Source of the DNA: Hungatella sp. UBA5982 | Lineage (GTDB): Bacteria; Bacillota; Clostridia; Lachnospirales; Lachnospiraceae | Direction: 5' to 3' | NCBI GenBank assembly: GCA_002429965.1 | Contig: DJBG01000036.1 | Coordinates: 6,349-18,036 of the forward strand | Length of the DNA: 11,688 bases | Part shown: one piece after another, positions 5,774 through 11,688 of the stretch | Position numbering within the stretch: position 1 is the first letter of the stretch | Layout of the letters: every line of letters begins with the position of its first letter | Notes under the pieces: model-generated | Told to the model about the DNA's origin: nothing | Database searches by the model: none | What the model saw: only the letters and a program-made list of their open reading frames with translations | Program-made: the position numbers and the translations under genes

Positions 5774-6835
5774 TTACACTTTTATAATATGGTATCCTGC
5801 CGCCTTGGTCAGCCGGTTCATAATAGCCTGTCCCAGGTGGTTTCTGGAGAAGCTTTCGGAAAAAATAAAATCCGCTTCCAGATCGTCGAATTCCCTCAGT
5901 ACTCCGTAAAGGTTATGGGCAATGGTCTCCTCCCTGGCACGTAATCCCATACTTCGTACCACTCCCTCAGAATACTTCTCTTTCGTTTCTTCGGTACATA
6001 TAATCCCCACCCGAAACCCCTTAGAGAGCTTTTCTTCTGCCAGCCGGTTTATGGTCCGTATTACGTTATCTGTTTCGCCCTCCACCAGAGTTAATTCCGC
6101 CTTAGGCGCATAATGTTTATATTTCATTCCAGGAGCCTTTGGCCGCACATCCGCTTTCATAGGACCGGAGACAATGGCAGGATCAAGTGGAACCTCTTTA
6201 CCAAGAACAGCATAAACCATTTCCTGTGTAATAGCACCCGGTCTTAGAATCACAGGTTCGTCCCCTGATACATCGATAATCGTGGATTCCACACCGATCC
6301 CCACAGCCCCTCCGTCAACGATCATATCGATCTTTCCGTTCATATCCTGCCATACATGGTCAGCCGTAGTAGGGCTGGGCCGCCCGGAGGTGTTGGCGCT
6401 GGGCGCTGCCACCGGCACTCCGGCCAAACGGATGAGGGCATTTGCCACCGGATCCGCAGGCATCCGCACTGCCACCGTATCAAGGCCTCCGGTAGTTCCA
6501 TAGGGAACCAGCCCGCTTTTAGGGAAAATCAGAGTCAAAGGCCCGGGCCAGAACGCTTTCATCAAACGCTTTCCCGCTTCAGGTATGGCAGAAACCAGGG
6601 GAGGCAGATCATCAAAATCCGCTATATGAGCGATCAGCGGATTGTCCGAGGGCCTCCCCTTTGCCGCATATATTTTTCCTGCCGCCTCTTCATTTAAGGC
6701 ATTGGCTCCCAGTCCGTACACGGTTTCCGTGGGAAATGCGACTAAGCCGCCCTTTCTTAATATTTCCGCAGGTTTCTTTAACAGTTCTTCCTCTGGTTGT
6801 TCTTTATCTTCTATTATAATTCGTTCCGTCATCAT
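5774..6835 (-). CDS. ywlC: L-threonylcarbamoyladenylate synthase (Sua5 type)
   Basis: A 353-residue enzyme making threonylcarbamoyl-AMP from Thr, bicarbonate and ATP. This is the first step of the t6A37 modification of ANN-decoding tRNAs, completed by TsaD/TsaB/TsaE elsewhere in the genome. The YrdC-like domain covers roughly residues 1-200: KGGLVAFPTETVYGLGANAL, KGRPSDNPLIAHI, PGPLTLIF, APSANTSGRPSPTTADHV, and GVESTIIDVSG followed by RPGAIT. The C-terminal 130 residues match the Sua5 domain that separates Sua5/YwlC from short TsaC proteins. The frame is open to an ATG at 6922, but a good promoter lies at 6894-6922, so transcripts should start near 6887. The real start is therefore ATG 6835 or the adjacent ATG 6832, preceded by a weak GAGTG site. 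It heads the long minus-strand operon and is divergent from asnA. Confidence 0.95.
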   Translation of the reverse strand: MMTERIIIEDKEQPEEELLKKPAEILRKGGLVAFPTETVYGLGANALNEEAAGKIYAAKGRPSDNPLIAHIADFDDLPPLVSAIPEAGKRLMKAFWPGPLTLIFPKSGLVPYGTTGGLDTVAVRMPADPVANALIRLAGVPVAAPSANTSGRPSPTTADHVWQDMNGKIDMIVDGGAVGIGVESTIIDVSGDEPVILRPGAITQEMVYAVLGKEVPLDPAIVSGPMKADVRPKAPGMKYKHYAPKAELTLVEGETDNVIRTINRLAEEKLSKGFRVGIICTEETKEKYSEGVVRSMGLRAREETIAHNLYGVLREFDDLEADFIFSESFSRNHLGQAIMNRLTKAAGYHIIKV

Positions 6836-6893
6836 ATCACTCTGCTCTTTTCTTTTAGGACGATGACTTTCCAGCACGCCCCAACTTCCATTA

Positions 6894-6922
6894 ATCATAT
6901 CACAGGCCCAGTCTCCATGCAA
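6894..6922 (-). promoter_or_regulatory. Predicted sigma-A promoter of the ywlC-led operon
   Basis: On the minus strand TTGCAT (6917-6922) and TATGAT (6894-6899) are separated by exactly 17 bases. TG one base before the -10 makes it an extended -10 element. Transcription would begin near 6887, about 50 nt before the Sua5 start codon. It is the only convincing promoter found for the gene string down to position 1. Confidence 0.6.
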
Positions 6923-6975
6923 CTTTTTTGCTGGCAGTCAAAGCTGTCCTTCCTATTCCTTATATAAAACAATGG

Positions 6976-7004
6976 TTGCACGTTTTTCATATTAGTGATA
7001 CCAT
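6976..7004 (+). promoter_or_regulatory. Predicted sigma-A promoter of asnA
   Basis: TTGCAC (6976-6981) and TACCAT (6999-7004) are spaced by 17 bases, with TG one base before the -10 as an extended element. The start would lie near 7011, leaving a 5' leader of about 25 nt, just enough for the GGGAGGA ribosome site. The -10 is imperfect; TATAAA at 7005-7010 is an alternative with a poorer -35. Confidence 0.45.
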
Positions 7005-7036
7005 TATAAAAACATTTTATTTGGGAGGAATACTAC

Positions 7037-8044
7037 ATGGAAATCATCATACCGGATAACTATGACCCCAAGCTCTCTGTCAGGGAGACCCAGGAGGCCA
7101 TTAAATACATAAGGGATACGTTTCAAAAAGAGCTTGGCAAAGAAATGAATCTGGAACGGATCTCAGCCCCCCTATTTGTAGAGCACAGCAGCGGCTTAAA
7201 TGATGATTTAAACGGTGTGGAACGCCCGGTGCGGTTTGACATCGCCGGTATTCCGGACGAAGCCATTGAAGTCGTGCACTCCCTTGCCAAATGGAAACGT
7301 ATGGCCCTTCATGAATACGGCTTTCTGCCCGGAGAAGGCCTTTATACCAATATGAACGCCATCCGGAGAGACGAAGACTTGGACAACCTCCATTCCTGTT
7401 ATGTGGACCAGTGGGACTGGGAAAAGGTCATCGCAAAGGAGGAGCGGAACGAGGAAACCTTAAAGGAAACCGTCCGCAATATCTTTAAGATCATCAAGCA
7501 CATGCAGCATGAGGTCTGGTACAAATACCCCCAGGCCGTAAAGGAACTCCCGGAAGACATCACCTTTATCACTTCCCAGGAACTGGAGGACCGCTTTCCG
7601 GACAAAACTCCAAAGGAACGGGAAAACCTGATCACAAAGGAATACGGCTGTGTCTTTCTTATGAAGATCGGGGACAAACTGGGGAGCGGAAATCCCCATG
7701 ACGGAAGAGCTCCCGACTACGACGACTGGCAGTTAAACGGGGACATCCTGTTCTGGTTTGAGAATTTAAACTGCGCTCTGGAAATCTCCAGCATGGGCAT
7801 CCGGGTGGATGAAGAATCCCTGGCAAAGCAGCTGGAAAAAGCCGGCTGCGAGGACCGGAAAAGCCTTCCTTATCACAAGATGCTTTTAAACGGAGAGCTG
7901 CCCTATACCATCGGCGGCGGCATCGGACAATCCCGTCTCTGCATGCTTCTGCTGGACAGAGCCCACGTGGGAGAAGTTCAGGCCAGCATCTGGCCGAAGG
8001 AAATGCGGGAAGAATGCAGGAAGCATAACATTATTCTTCTGTAG
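7037..8044 (+). CDS. asnA: Aspartate--ammonia ligase (asparagine synthetase A)
   Basis: A 335-residue cytosolic enzyme that makes asparagine from aspartate, ammonia and ATP (giving AMP and PPi), using free ammonia rather than glutamine. It belongs to the class II aminoacyl-tRNA-synthetase fold. Typical segments are visible: [20 protein letters not shown] near residue 45-64, [12 protein letters not shown] near 95-106, [28 protein letters not shown], and the motif-3-like [14 protein letters not shown] near the C-terminus. The length matches E. coli AsnA (330 residues). GGGAGGA lies seven bases before the ATG. It is the only plus-strand gene, has its own promoter and ends 31 nt before a strong hairpin, so it is transcribed alone. 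The leader is too short for a T-box or other riboswitch, so any regulation would act at the promoter. Confidence 0.97.
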   Translation: MEIIIPDNYDPKLSVRETQEAIKYIRDTFQKELGKEMNLERISAPLFVEHSSGLNDDLNGVERPVRFDIAGIPDEAIEVVHSLAKWKRMALHEYGFLPGEGLYTNMNAIRRDEDLDNLHSCYVDQWDWEKVIAKEERNEETLKETVRNIFKIIKHMQHEVWYKYPQAVKELPEDITFITSQELEDRFPDKTPKERENLITKEYGCVFLMKIGDKLGSGNPHDGRAPDYDDWQLNGDILFWFENLNCALEISSMGIRVDEESLAKQLEKAGCEDRKSLPYHKMLLNGELPYTIGGGIGQSRLCMLLLDRAHVGEVQASIWPKEMREECRKHNIILL

Positions 8045-8070
8045 GCCGGATGATATTGAAGAATAAATAA

Positions 8071-8112
8071 AAAGAGGGTGCTGCTCAAATTGAGCAGCAC
8101 CCATTCTCTTTA
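8071..8112. terminator. Bidirectional rho-independent terminator between asnA and the chemotaxis gene
   Basis: A perfect 12-base-pair stem (GGGTGCTGCTCA at 8076-8087 with its complement at 8091-8102) closes a three-base loop. AAAGAG/CTCTTT flank it and can extend the stem across a bulge. In the minus direction it is followed by a U-rich run (TCTTTTT); in the plus direction the tail is weaker (ATTCTCTTT). It lies between the convergent ends of asnA and the chemotaxis gene and probably stops both. Confidence 0.85.
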
Positions 8113-9381
8113 GCAGGGCGTTTTCAGCTTGAAGGTTTGCACCATTTCCTTCAGTGTTTCCGCCTGCTTGTACATCTGTGCCGTTGCCGCGGTACTTTCC
8201 TCGGACGCTGCCGAATTTGCCTGCACCACGGTGGATACCTGGCTGATTTCGTCGTTTATCCGGGCTATGCCGGAAGCTTGCTCTGATGATGCCCCGGCGA
8301 TTTTTTCTGCCAATCCGGCGACCTCTTCTACCCCTCCCACTATTTTGTTAAATGCATCTGCGGTGGTCTTTGCGATACTCATTCCGTGCTCGGCTCTCTG
8401 AATGGAGTTTTCGATCATGTCTGCGGTTTCCTTTGCGGCTTTTGCCGAACGGGCCGCCAGGCTCCGCACCTCATCCGCCACGACTGCAAAGCCCTTTCCG
8501 TACTGGCCCGCCCTTGCAGCCTCAACGGAAGCGTTTAATGACAGTAAATTTGTCTGGAAAGCAATGTCCTCGATTGCCTTTATTATCTTTGATATATTTG
8601 ACGAGGATACGTTGATTTCATCCATGGCTCTGAGCATTTCCTCCATGTGCCTGTTGCCGTCCACAGCTCCGTGCCTGACGTCATTTGCACATGTCCTGGC
8701 CATTTCCGCATGCTCCGAACTTAAGCCGATCTGGTTTTTTACCTCTGACACGGCCGCGGCCAGCTCCTGAAGGGAGCCTGACTGATGGGCTGCCCCTTCC
8801 GAAAGGCGCATGCTTGCTTCCGAAATCTGACCCGCCCCGTTCAAAACCTGTCCCGATGTATCACATATTTGAGACAAAATATGATTGTTTTTCTCCACGA
8901 TGCTGCTTAACGCAATGCCGAGGACATCCTTTTCCGAATTTATCTTCACATGGACAGTTAAATCCCCGCCCGCTATTGCTTCGGCTGTCTGAGCCTGGCT
9001 CCTGGTGTTTTCCACCATCGCCTTAAAGGATTTCATCAATTCCCCCACTTCATCCTTTGTAAGGACCCGGACATTTGCGCTTGCATCTCCAACAGACAGC
9101 TGCCGCGCAATATTGTTAAGTATTTTAAGCGGACGCACAATGCTTCTGTTTAAGACTCTGCATATTATGAAACTTGCAACAGCGGATACGACGAGCAAAA
9201 GCAGTATTGCTGCCGAAAAAAAAGCAAAATATTCCGATGAAACACTGCCTGCGGAATATAATTTGAAGATGGTGAAAAGGCTTATCAAAGAAATTAAAAC
9301 CGATATCATGTTCACGATGCCGAATCCTATTGCCAGCCTTTTGCTAAGGACAATTGAATTTTGTTTTTCCTGTTTTCCCAT
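8110..9381 (-). CDS. Methyl-accepting chemotaxis protein without an extracellular sensor domain
   Basis: A 423-residue membrane signal transducer. Two hydrophobic helices (about 16-40 and 52-75) are joined by only about 11 residues, so there is no Cache, four-helix or other external ligand domain. A HAMP domain follows (about 76-127). A second HAMP-like unit is suggested by [20 protein letters not shown] (134-152), then the methyl-accepting coiled coil (about 180-420). The CheA/CheW-binding hairpin tip is well conserved ([39 protein letters not shown]; 271-313). No CheR/CheB-binding pentapeptide ends the protein. It should modulate CheA, perhaps sensing an intracellular or membrane-state signal, or through a partner. 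GGGGTG lies eight bases before ATG. Upstream is a sigma-D-like promoter, and the gene stands alone with a terminator behind it. Confidence 0.94.
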   Translation of the reverse strand: MGKQEKQNSIVLSKRLAIGFGIVNMISVLISLISLFTIFKLYSAGSVSSEYFAFFSAAILLLLVVSAVASFIICRVLNRSIVRPLKILNNIARQLSVGDASANVRVLTKDEVGELMKSFKAMVENTRSQAQTAEAIAGGDLTVHVKINSEKDVLGIALSSIVEKNNHILSQICDTSGQVLNGAGQISEASMRLSEGAAHQSGSLQELAAAVSEVKNQIGLSSEHAEMARTCANDVRHGAVDGNRHMEEMLRAMDEINVSSSNISKIIKAIEDIAFQTNLLSLNASVEAARAGQYGKGFAVVADEVRSLAARSAKAAKETADMIENSIQRAEHGMSIAKTTADAFNKIVGGVEEVAGLAEKIAGASSEQASGIARINDEISQVSTVVQANSAASEESTAATAQMYKQAETLKEMVQTFKLKTPC

Positions 9382-9422
9382 ATGAGCTACACCCCTTTTA
9401 TTTGTTTTTGTATCTATATTCT

Positions 9423-9449
9423 ATATCGACAGTTTTCGGCATAATTTTA
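9423..9449 (-). promoter_or_regulatory. Predicted sigma-D (sigma-28) motility promoter
   Basis: On the minus strand TAAA (9446-9449) is followed after exactly 15 bases by GTCGATAT (9423-9430). The Bacillus/Clostridia sigma-D consensus is TAAA-N15-GCCGATAT, so one core base differs. It lies about 42 bases before the chemotaxis gene ATG, giving a start near 9416. Sigma-D control of chemotaxis receptors is the known pattern in motile Firmicutes, which fits. Confidence 0.75.
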
Positions 9450-9557
9450 GTAAAATAAAGATTTTGTTCCTATGCAAAAGGAGAATGTTGCTCATCAGTA
9501 AATTTTCACCAGATGATTAGCGGATAATCAATTAATCTCAGTTGCAAAAATTCGCAT
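9450..9557. other. AT-rich intergenic spacer
   Basis: Between the sigma-D-like promoter and the terminator of the dehydrogenase gene I see no reading frame with a ribosome site and no RNA gene. The only structure is a small imperfect palindrome GATTA-GCGGA-TAATC at 9515-9529, too short to call an operator. Confidence 0.5.
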
Positions 9558-9593
9558 AAAAAAAGTTGGAGAAGTAATACTACCCCTCCAACT
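9558..9593 (-). terminator. Rho-independent terminator of the dehydrogenase gene
   Basis: On the minus strand AGTTGGAG and CTCCAACT form an eight-base stem (9564-9571 with 9586-9593), with a further GTA/TAC pairing inside, followed directly by seven U. It lies 48 nt after the stop codon of the Gfo/Idh gene and ends the ROK-dehydrogenase unit. The plus-strand side has no U-run. Confidence 0.85.
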
Positions 9594-9640
9594 GCCGGCG
9601 TCATTGATATAAACATGTACTGCGAAACTCTTTCTATATC

Positions 9641-10699
9641 TCATACCATCTGGATATTCAGATCCTTATAACACACATCCTCAAACGGCAAATAAATACG
9701 CCTTTTTTCCAAAGAAGACAAATAAATTCCCTTAACCAACTCCAAAGTCTTCCGGCCCTCCAGTCCGTCTATGGTAACAGGGCGGTCATACAGAATGGAT
9801 TCGTAAAAATCCCTTATCTGAAGATGGTGGCTGCTTCCCCAGTAATCCGGTCCGACATTTGTGGTCTCATAGGTATTTCTTATTTCCGTATAACATCCAT
9901 CCGCCTCATAAAATCCCATGTCCTGTATCAGGCCGCAGCGGCCCTTCTCTCCCTGGAATTCTAAGGTAATGGGAGCATCGGAAGCATAGGAATTACAGGC
10001 ATAGAGACTGTACATGCAGCCGTCTTTAAACCGGATGGCGGCTTCTGCGGCATCCTCTACATGCACCATTTCATGACAGTGGTTGTGAACGCTTCCCTCA
10101 ATCCATTCAACGTCACTGCCCAACATGTATCGGACACGGTCCATGCTGTGAATGGCCTGGTCTATCAGGACGCCGCCGCCCTCCTTATCCCAGGTCCCCT
10201 TCCAGTCGCATCCCTCGTAATAAGAGCCAGGACGGTTCCAGGTGAGATATGAGCGGGCAGATAAGATCTTCCCAAAATATCCTTCACTAATCAGCTGTTT
10301 TAACATCTCCACACTTTTTGTGTATCTGGTCTGGAAAATGACGCCCAGCTTTTTCCCCGTAAGCTTCTCTGCCTCCATCATCCGGTCAGCCTCCTGTAAG
10401 GAAATGGCAATGGGCTTTTCTGTGAGCACATGTATTCCTGCCTCCATGGCTTTTACAGCCATGACCGGGTGCAGATAATGGGGAAGGCACAGATGTATTA
10501 CATCAATCCGGCATTGCAGCGCGGACTCTAGATCCGTACTGTAATGGCAGTTGAATTTTTCCCCAAAAGCTTTTGCCTTGTCTTCGTCAATATCGATAGC
10601 ACATACTAACTCCACATAATCCGAAAGTCTGCGAAAGGCGTCCTCATAGCAGGCAGAGATTCTTCCGCAGCCCATAATTGCAGCTCTTAATTTTTCCAT
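9641..10699 (-). CDS. Gfo/Idh/MocA family NAD(P)-dependent oxidoreductase
   Basis: A 352-residue cytosolic sugar or polyol dehydrogenase. The N-terminal Rossmann domain begins AAIMGCGRIS (6-15) with an acidic CAIDIDED at the end of the second strand, suggesting NAD preference. The family EKP motif (94-96, Lys95) and the C-terminal-domain signature GGGVLIDQAIHSMD (174-187, with Asp180 and His184 in catalytic positions) are intact. The family acts on inositols, glucose, galactose, UDP-sugars and sugar acids; the sequence alone does not fix the substrate. GGAGGT lies six bases before ATG. The ROK gene ends 47 nt upstream on the same strand, suggesting one sugar-responsive operon whose other members lie beyond the right edge. 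A terminator follows at 9558-9593. Confidence 0.93.
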   Translation of the reverse strand: MEKLRAAIMGCGRISACYEDAFRRLSDYVELVCAIDIDEDKAKAFGEKFNCHYSTDLESALQCRIDVIHLCLPHYLHPVMAVKAMEAGIHVLTEKPIAISLQEADRMMEAEKLTGKKLGVIFQTRYTKSVEMLKQLISEGYFGKILSARSYLTWNRPGSYYEGCDWKGTWDKEGGGVLIDQAIHSMDRVRYMLGSDVEWIEGSVHNHCHEMVHVEDAAEAAIRFKDGCMYSLYACNSYASDAPITLEFQGEKGRCGLIQDMGFYEADGCYTEIRNTYETTNVGPDYWGSSHHLQIRDFYESILYDRPVTIDGLEGRKTLELVKGIYLSSLEKRRIYLPFEDVCYKDLNIQMV

Positions 10700-10732
10700 T
10701 GGCGTACCTCCGTTTCATAAGAAAACAACACA

Positions 10733-10770
10733 GCCGGAAAATCCCATCAGCCGATAAAAAAGCTTCCGGC
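10733..10770 (-). repeat. Inverted repeat across the ROK gene stop codon
   Basis: GCCGGAA (10764-10770 on the minus strand) and TTCCGGC (10733-10739) are complementary over seven bases with a 24-base loop that includes the ROK stop codon. There is no U-run directly after it. It could form an intercistronic mRNA hairpin before the dehydrogenase gene, but the long loop makes this weak. Confidence 0.3.
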
Positions 10771-11688
10771 CATATCCTGAGTAAAATTGTAATGGATATC
10801 AAAGAAATATTTCATTGCGCCATTATAAAGGGCGCTGGAATCCAGAAGGCTGTACCTGACGCTGACGGAGTTCACCATGCGGCGGAATCCCACGGTGCGC
10901 AGACATTCCTGGATTTCCTGGATAAATAAAGGACCAAGGTCTTTTCCCTTACCTCCGATAATGATCAGCTTTGGATGCACCATACAGATCAAATTGCACA
11001 AGGCCATGGAAAATTCATCAGCTATATCCCGCACTACTTTGCAGGAAACCATATCCCCATATACACTTGCCTGCCCAAGATCCCCATAGGTAACGGCCGA
11101 TGGCCTCCTGAAAGCCGGACTTCCTCCGGCTTTAGAAATACGGCCTTTTAAGGACGCTTCCCCGATCATCAGCTCCAGACAGCCCCGGTTCCCGCAGGAG
11201 CAAAGCTCTCCCTTAGGGTCAATGGAATAATGGCCGAACTGGGTGTAGGAAGCTGAAGCACGGCCCAGCATCTCATTGCGGATGAAAAGGGTGGCGCCGA
11301 TCCCTTTCCCGAAGTTAATAAATGCGAAATCCTTTTCAGTAATCTGGGTATAGACCTTTTCCGCATAAGCAAAGCAGGCCGTATCATTTAAAAGAGCCAC
11401 CGGAAAACCGGAGAATGCACGCTGGAGCTGACCTACAAAATCTTTTTCCGGAAGGTTCAGTGTTGTAGCGAATATTTCCCGCTTGTCAGGGTCTATCATG
11501 GCGGGAACCACCACGCAAATCCCCAGGAACTGCTCCCTGTCTATCTGCTGCAGCACAGTCTGATGGATGTATTCCTGGCACAGAGGAATGTAGTTGTCAG
11601 GGGAAGGTACATCCACCTGCACACAAAAGGAAGCGGTGCCGGTGATATCCACCAGGGCCGCGTTCAGTCTCTTCTCCTCCAGAAAAAA
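10747..11688 (-). CDS. ROK-family protein, probably a transcriptional regulator (partial, start beyond right edge)
   Basis: Open from the window edge to TGA at 10747, giving 313 residues of a ROK (repressor, ORF, kinase) protein. A GTG at 11652 could act as a start, but the frame continues upstream with family-like sequence (EEKRLNAALVDITG), so the true start is outside. The sugar-pocket Asp is in ALLNDTACFAYAE. The ROK signature and zinc site follow: FGKGIGATLFI, TQFGHYSIDP, then LCSCGNRGCLEL (CxCGxxGC). The N-terminal phosphate motif, normally DIGGT, reads FLEEK at the equivalent place, arguing against sugar kinase activity and for a NagC/XylR-type regulator with an upstream helix-turn-helix. 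That helix-turn-helix would lie outside the window and cannot be seen. It is upstream of and probably cotranscribed with the dehydrogenase gene, so control of a sugar locus is a reasonable inference. Confidence 0.88.
   Translation of the reverse strand, partial: FFLEEKRLNAALVDITGTASFCVQVDVPSPDNYIPLCQEYIHQTVLQQIDREQFLGICVVVPAMIDPDKREIFATTLNLPEKDFVGQLQRAFSGFPVALLNDTACFAYAEKVYTQITEKDFAFINFGKGIGATLFIRNEMLGRASASYTQFGHYSIDPKGELCSCGNRGCLELMIGEASLKGRISKAGGSPAFRRPSAVTYGDLGQASVYGDMVSCKVVRDIADEFSMALCNLICMVHPKLIIIGGKGKDLGPLFIQEIQECLRTVGFRRMVNSVSVRYSLLDSSALYNGAMKYFFDIHYNFTQDMAGSFFIG

Noticed and set aside
5462..5944. Plus-strand 160-codon frame across the dCMP deaminase - ywlC junction
   Set aside because: It is antisense to two well-identified genes and crosses their intergenic hairpins. 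No start signal or family resemblance.
7005..7036. Asn T-box or other riboswitch before asnA
   Set aside because: The leader downstream of the likely promoter is only about 25 nt, and no T-box motif or terminator/antiterminator pair is present.
8402..9385. Series of plus-strand frames opposite the chemotaxis gene
   Set aside because: The sense frame carries the full conserved receptor signalling domain. The antisense frames have no ribosome sites and overlap one another.
9515..9529. Palindrome GATTA-GCGGA-TAATC as an operator
   Set aside because: Only five base pairs in an AT-rich spacer, 65 bases or more upstream of the sigma-D-like promoter; expected by chance.
1..11688. Mobile element, defence island, CRISPR array, tRNA or rRNA
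   Set aside because: I found no transposase, integrase, direct-repeat array, restriction or toxin-like gene, cloverleaf or rRNA-like stretch. Nearly all sequence is taken up by recognisable chromosomal genes.

Overview
The window looks like chromosomal DNA from a Gram-positive, anaerobic, probably motile Clostridia, most likely Lachnospiraceae (the Clostridium XIVa / Lacrimispora type). This rests on family content: a VanW/G5 envelope protein, a DUF4080 radical SAM enzyme, ammonia-dependent asparagine synthetase and a Sua5-type t6A synthase. Strong AGGAGG-type ribosome sites and a sigma-D-like motility promoter agree with it. Species cannot be assigned from the sequence alone. I see no rRNA, tRNA, CRISPR array, insertion sequence or phage gene.

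Layout. (1) Positions 1-6835, all on the minus strand, form one tightly packed gene string, read from right to left. The order is Sua5-type threonylcarbamoyl-AMP synthase, dCMP deaminase, B12-type radical SAM protein with DUF4080, endonuclease III, DEDDh exonuclease (TTG start), a 37-residue membrane miniprotein, a secreted VanW/G5 protein, and the start of an AIR-synthase-C-like protein that runs off the left edge. Gaps are 66, 1, -1, 1, 15, 56 and 18 nt. I see no terminator inside the string and one good promoter at its head (6894-6922), so I infer a single operon. (2) Divergent from it, asnA (7037-8044, plus strand) is a single-gene unit with its own promoter and ends at a strong hairpin shared with the next gene. 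(3) A methyl-accepting chemotaxis protein (minus strand, 8110-9381) with almost no extracellular part follows a close match to a sigma-D promoter. (4) A Gfo/Idh/MocA dehydrogenase and, upstream of it, a ROK-family protein cut by the right edge (both minus strand) form a probable sugar-related operon ending in a rho-independent terminator at 9558-9593.

How the genes fit together. The long operon mixes tRNA modification (t6A), pyrimidine deoxynucleotide supply (dCMP to dUMP), base-excision repair (Nth), a 3'-5' exonuclease and an uncharacterised radical SAM enzyme, then moves to membrane and envelope products. It reads as a housekeeping information-processing operon with poorly studied members rather than a defence or mobile system. 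The least explained items are the membrane miniprotein, the AIR-synthase-like protein that appears to lack its ATP-binding half, the radical SAM/DUF4080 protein, and a perfect ribosome-binding site with no normal gene behind it at 1921-1930. I did not find convincing evidence of a wholly new multi-gene system.
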